Source: Janthinobacterium psychrotolerans (GTDB lineage: Bacteria; Pseudomonadota; Gammaproteobacteria; Burkholderiales; Burkholderiaceae_D). Taken from it: 64,000 bases of DNA. Both the position numbers and the translations under genes were made by a program. Location of the stretch: NCBI RefSeq assembly GCF_001677885.1, contig NZ_LOCQ01000061.1:372001-436000 (forward strand), given 5' to 3'. This document shows positions 62,091-64,000 of the stretch, piece after piece. The stretch's first letter is position 1. Each line of letters begins with the position of its first letter. Below the pieces are notes generated by a model. The model searched no databases. It saw only the letters and a list, made by a program, of their open reading frames with translations, and was not told the DNA's origin.

Positions 62091-63122
62091 TCAGGGGTTG
62101 ATCACGGCCAGCGGATTGCCCGGGCCTGGCGGCGGCAATACTTTCTGCTGGTCGCGCGTGAGCAGGGTAAATGCGCCCATGGTGTCCGGGCCGCTGACGA
62201 TCTCCAGCTGCTGGCGCTGCAGCCAGATCCGGATTTCCGCTTCGGTGGCGTCGGCGCGGAACAGCACGCGGATGCGCTTGCCGGTCTCGACGCCGCTGCC
62301 GCCGCCACGGTATTCGGCGTTGCCGACCTGGGTGAATTCGGCCGGCAGGAAGATCCACACCGATTGCGCCACCATCACGGTGGCGGCCACGGCGGTGATC
62401 ATTTTCAGCCAGCGCGAGGCGTTGGCGGCTTTGATCGGTGCTATCGGCGCTATCGGCGTGACCGATGTGGCTGGCGCCGGCGCGATCCGCAATTGCTGCA
62501 AGCCCTGCTCCAGCAACTGGCGGTAGGCCTGCCTGGCGTCCTGGCCTGCTGCGCCAAGCGGCGTACCGGTCAGGGCATAGCCGCCAGGCGCGGCCACGCG
62601 GGCGATCACGCCGGGTGCGGGCGCGGCCGCATTGTCGCGGCCGTGCAGTTCCAGCCAGCGCGCCGCCTGCAGGCGGTCCTGGCTCAATACGCCCAGGCAG
62701 GCGCCCAGTTCGGCCACGCCGACGGTGACGGCCAGGTCGCACAGCACCAGGCTGGCGCGCGGATCGGCCGGCGCGTCGCGCTCTTCGAGCACCAGGCCGC
62801 AGGCGTCGGCATAGGCCGCGTCGGGCGTCACCAGCCAGCCGCGCCACTGGCCCAGCGCCGGCTGCCACGCATCGAGCAGCAGCGCGCCAAAGCCGGGGCG
62901 GCGCGCCAATAAATGGATCTGGCCACCGCCGATGGGGCGGTTCGCCAGTGGCGCCGCATCGCTGCGGCGCGCAAAGCGTTCCAGCAGATGGGGTGGCACG
63001 GCAATGCCGCGCCAGTCGGGGGTGTCGCCCTGGACCAGCTCGTCGGCCAGCAACTCGCTGCTGGCGGGGGCCGTTTCCAGACGGGCGGCAATAATGGCCA
63101 GCGAGGGCGTCAGCGCGGTCAT
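62091..63122 (-). CDS. Single-pass membrane protein, probable anti-sigma-like partner
   Basis: This 343-residue protein has a large cytosolic N-terminal part (about 1-240), one membrane helix (about 240-263: WLKMITAVAATVMVAQSVWIFLP) and a small periplasmic C-terminal domain (RIRVLFRADATEAEIRIWLQRQQLEIVSGPDTMGAFTLL). That C-terminal domain has the look of subtilase-propeptide-like domains found after anti-sigma-factor transmembrane segments. The layout and its 4-nt ATGA overlap with the sigma-like gene support an anti-sigma role, but no zinc-finger motif was seen. Confidence 0.7.
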   Translation of the reverse strand: MTALTPSLAIIAARLETAPASSELLADELVQGDTPDWRGIAVPPHLLERFARRSDAAPLANRPIGGGQIHLLARRPGFGALLLDAWQPALGQWRGWLVTPDAAYADACGLVLEERDAPADPRASLVLCDLAVTVGVAELGACLGVLSQDRLQAARWLELHGRDNAAAPAPGVIARVAAPGGYALTGTPLGAAGQDARQAYRQLLEQGLQQLRIAPAPATSVTPIAPIAPIKAANASRWLKMITAVAATVMVAQSVWIFLPAEFTQVGNAEYRGGGSGVETGKRIRVLFRADATEAEIRIWLQRQQLEIVSGPDTMGAFTLLTRDQQKVLPPPGPGNPLAVINP

Positions 63123-63880
63123 GCCGGTGGCCTTTCATTCGGGTTCGGTTGGGTGGACGCGGGATCCACATGCTGGTCTAACGCAGCCAGGCACAAGATA
63201 TCCAAAACTATTTGCGCCGCATCGATGTCTTGCGCGCTCAAGCTGTCGCCGACGCGCAGTTTCAGCAGGTTCAAGACCCAGGCGCCCAGCAAGGTGGTGC
63301 GATGGGCAGGCTGGACGACCTGGCGGCCGGCGCTGTCGGCGTCGCCCTGTTGCTTGTGCACCAGGCCCAGCTTGCCGCCGTGGTAATGGGCCGACGCGAT
63401 CTGCTCGGCCAGCTCCCTGACCGGCATGCCGCCGCAGCCGCAATGGCGCAGCAGCAGGATCAAATCGCCGGACAAGGTGGTGATAAACACCTCGGCGGCG
63501 GCGCGCACCTGTTGCGGCGTGAGCTGATAGTCGCGCAGCGGCTGCGCATAATCGTCGAGCGCGTGCAGCTCGCAAGCGGTCTCGTCCTCGCCACCGCCAT
63601 CGGGCAGCTTGCGCAGCTGGTCGATGATAAAGCGCTTGAAATACAAAAACAGCGCGCCGATGTGGAGGGGCACCGAGGTGCTGTCGCTGCCCAGCACTTT
63701 TTCAATAAAGAAATGGTGGCGCAGGTCGGCCAGGGTGTCGCCCAGCGACGCCGCTTCGCGCGGACGGCAAGGCGCCAGGGCGGCGATGGTGCGTTGATAA
63801 AATTCCGCCAGTTCGTGCTGGGTCAGCTGCTGGCGGCGGCTCCAGAAATCCTGGATGCGTTCAAATTGTTCCGATTGCAA
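63119..63880 (-). CDS. Divergent sigma-70-like protein
   Basis: This 253-residue protein resembles a degenerate sigma-70 family factor. Region 2-like sequence is at about 50-95 (LGDTLADLRHHFFIEKVLGSDSTSVPLHIGALFLYFKRFIIDQLRKL), and region 4-like sequence is at about 130-175 (EVFITTLSGDLILLLRHCGCGGMPVRELAEQI). The assignment is by pattern only. The start is a TTG at 63880; no ATG or GTG fits, and the ribosome site is weak. Overlap by ATGA with the following membrane protein mimics sigma/anti-sigma pairs. A -35/-10 pair lies upstream. Confidence 0.55.
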   Translation of the reverse strand: MQSEQFERIQDFWSRRQQLTQHELAEFYQRTIAALAPCRPREAASLGDTLADLRHHFFIEKVLGSDSTSVPLHIGALFLYFKRFIIDQLRKLPDGGGEDETACELHALDDYAQPLRDYQLTPQQVRAAAEVFITTLSGDLILLLRHCGCGGMPVRELAEQIASAHYHGGKLGLVHKQQGDADSAGRQVVQPAHRTTLLGAWVLNLLKLRVGDSLSAQDIDAAQIVLDILCLAALDQHVDPASTQPNPNERPPA

Positions 63881-63948
63881 AGCCGGTCCGATCGTGTGTG
63901 GGGCGCGCGCGGTATGCGCTGGTCGTACCTGCGGCCGGGAAGAATACG

Positions 63949-63976
63949 CTTATAAACAAGCAAAACTTGTCTGTAA
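63949..63976 (-). promoter_or_regulatory. Putative promoter of the sigma-like operon
   Basis: On the minus strand TTACAG (63971-63976) and TATAAG (63949-63954) are separated by 16 nt, a plausible sigma-70 promoter. The transcript would start about 60 nt before the TTG start. Confidence 0.4.
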
Positions 63977-64000
63977 GGTAAAATGCATAGGAGTAATTTT

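Overview
The window is GC-rich chromosomal DNA, almost certainly from a betaproteobacterium of the family Oxalobacteraceae (Janthinobacterium/Duganella/Massilia-like). The evidence is the gene order gpmA-envC-ctpA beside rhodanese-grxC-secB-gpsA, the petABC-sspA-sspB cluster, a PEP-CTERM protein behind a sigma-54-type promoter, and a complete Tad (Flp) pilus locus. The organism is inferred from gene content and order, not from a database comparison.

Layout: 1-8929 is core housekeeping: a CtpA-type protease (cut by the window edge), an EnvC-type murein hydrolase activator, phosphoglycerate mutase, rhodanese, glutaredoxin 3, SecB, an SH3 protein, GpsA, a cupin, a DUF2461 protein, an HtrA/DegS-type protease and MscL. 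8930-13640 holds the cytochrome bc1 operon and sspA-sspB. A tRNA-Thr(TGT) at 13667 is followed by a small, visibly AT-richer accessory stretch (13743-16254). It has a self-inhibited-type Fic protein, an orphan HipB-like XRE regulator with a dense operator array, several palindromes and a 14-bp direct repeat around the fic gene. 16288-25039 has a small membrane protein, an outer-membrane porin, a dCache chemoreceptor, a divergent pair (di-haem peroxidase and lipoprotein phosphoesterase), a small hypothetical gene and the PEP-CTERM protein.

25044-37913 is a 14-gene Tad pilus locus, all on the minus strand: flp pilin, prepilin peptidase, an extra AAA ATPase, cpaB, cpaC, small lipoprotein, tadG/E-like pseudopilins, cpaE, tadA, tadB, tadC and a TPR/LytR_C lipoprotein. 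Next come a GGDEF cyclase and a convergent HD-GYP phosphodiesterase, so c-di-GMP making and breaking sit beside the pilus locus. 40834-45523 is a LysR regulator with a giant fused indolepyruvate:ferredoxin oxidoreductase. 45578-50769 contains an orphan LacI regulator, a metallo-hydrolase lipoprotein divergent from its likely TetR regulator, a BNR-repeat protein preceded by a MoaD/ThiS-like gene broken by an in-frame amber codon, a hypothetical protein and a ferredoxin.

50779-57574 is a self-regulated sugar operon: LacI regulator, ABC ATPase, permease, binding protein, TIM-barrel isomerase and Gfo/Idh/MocA dehydrogenase. It is headed by a perfect 20-bp palindromic operator. A MITE-like element of about 264 bp lies at 57678-57941. 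The right end (58668-63880) is a tightly coupled five-gene operon: a divergent sigma-like protein, a single-pass membrane protein resembling an anti-sigma factor, a lipoprotein, a large polytopic membrane protein and a glycerophosphodiesterase-family protein. I cannot match it to a described system, and it is the strongest candidate for something new here.
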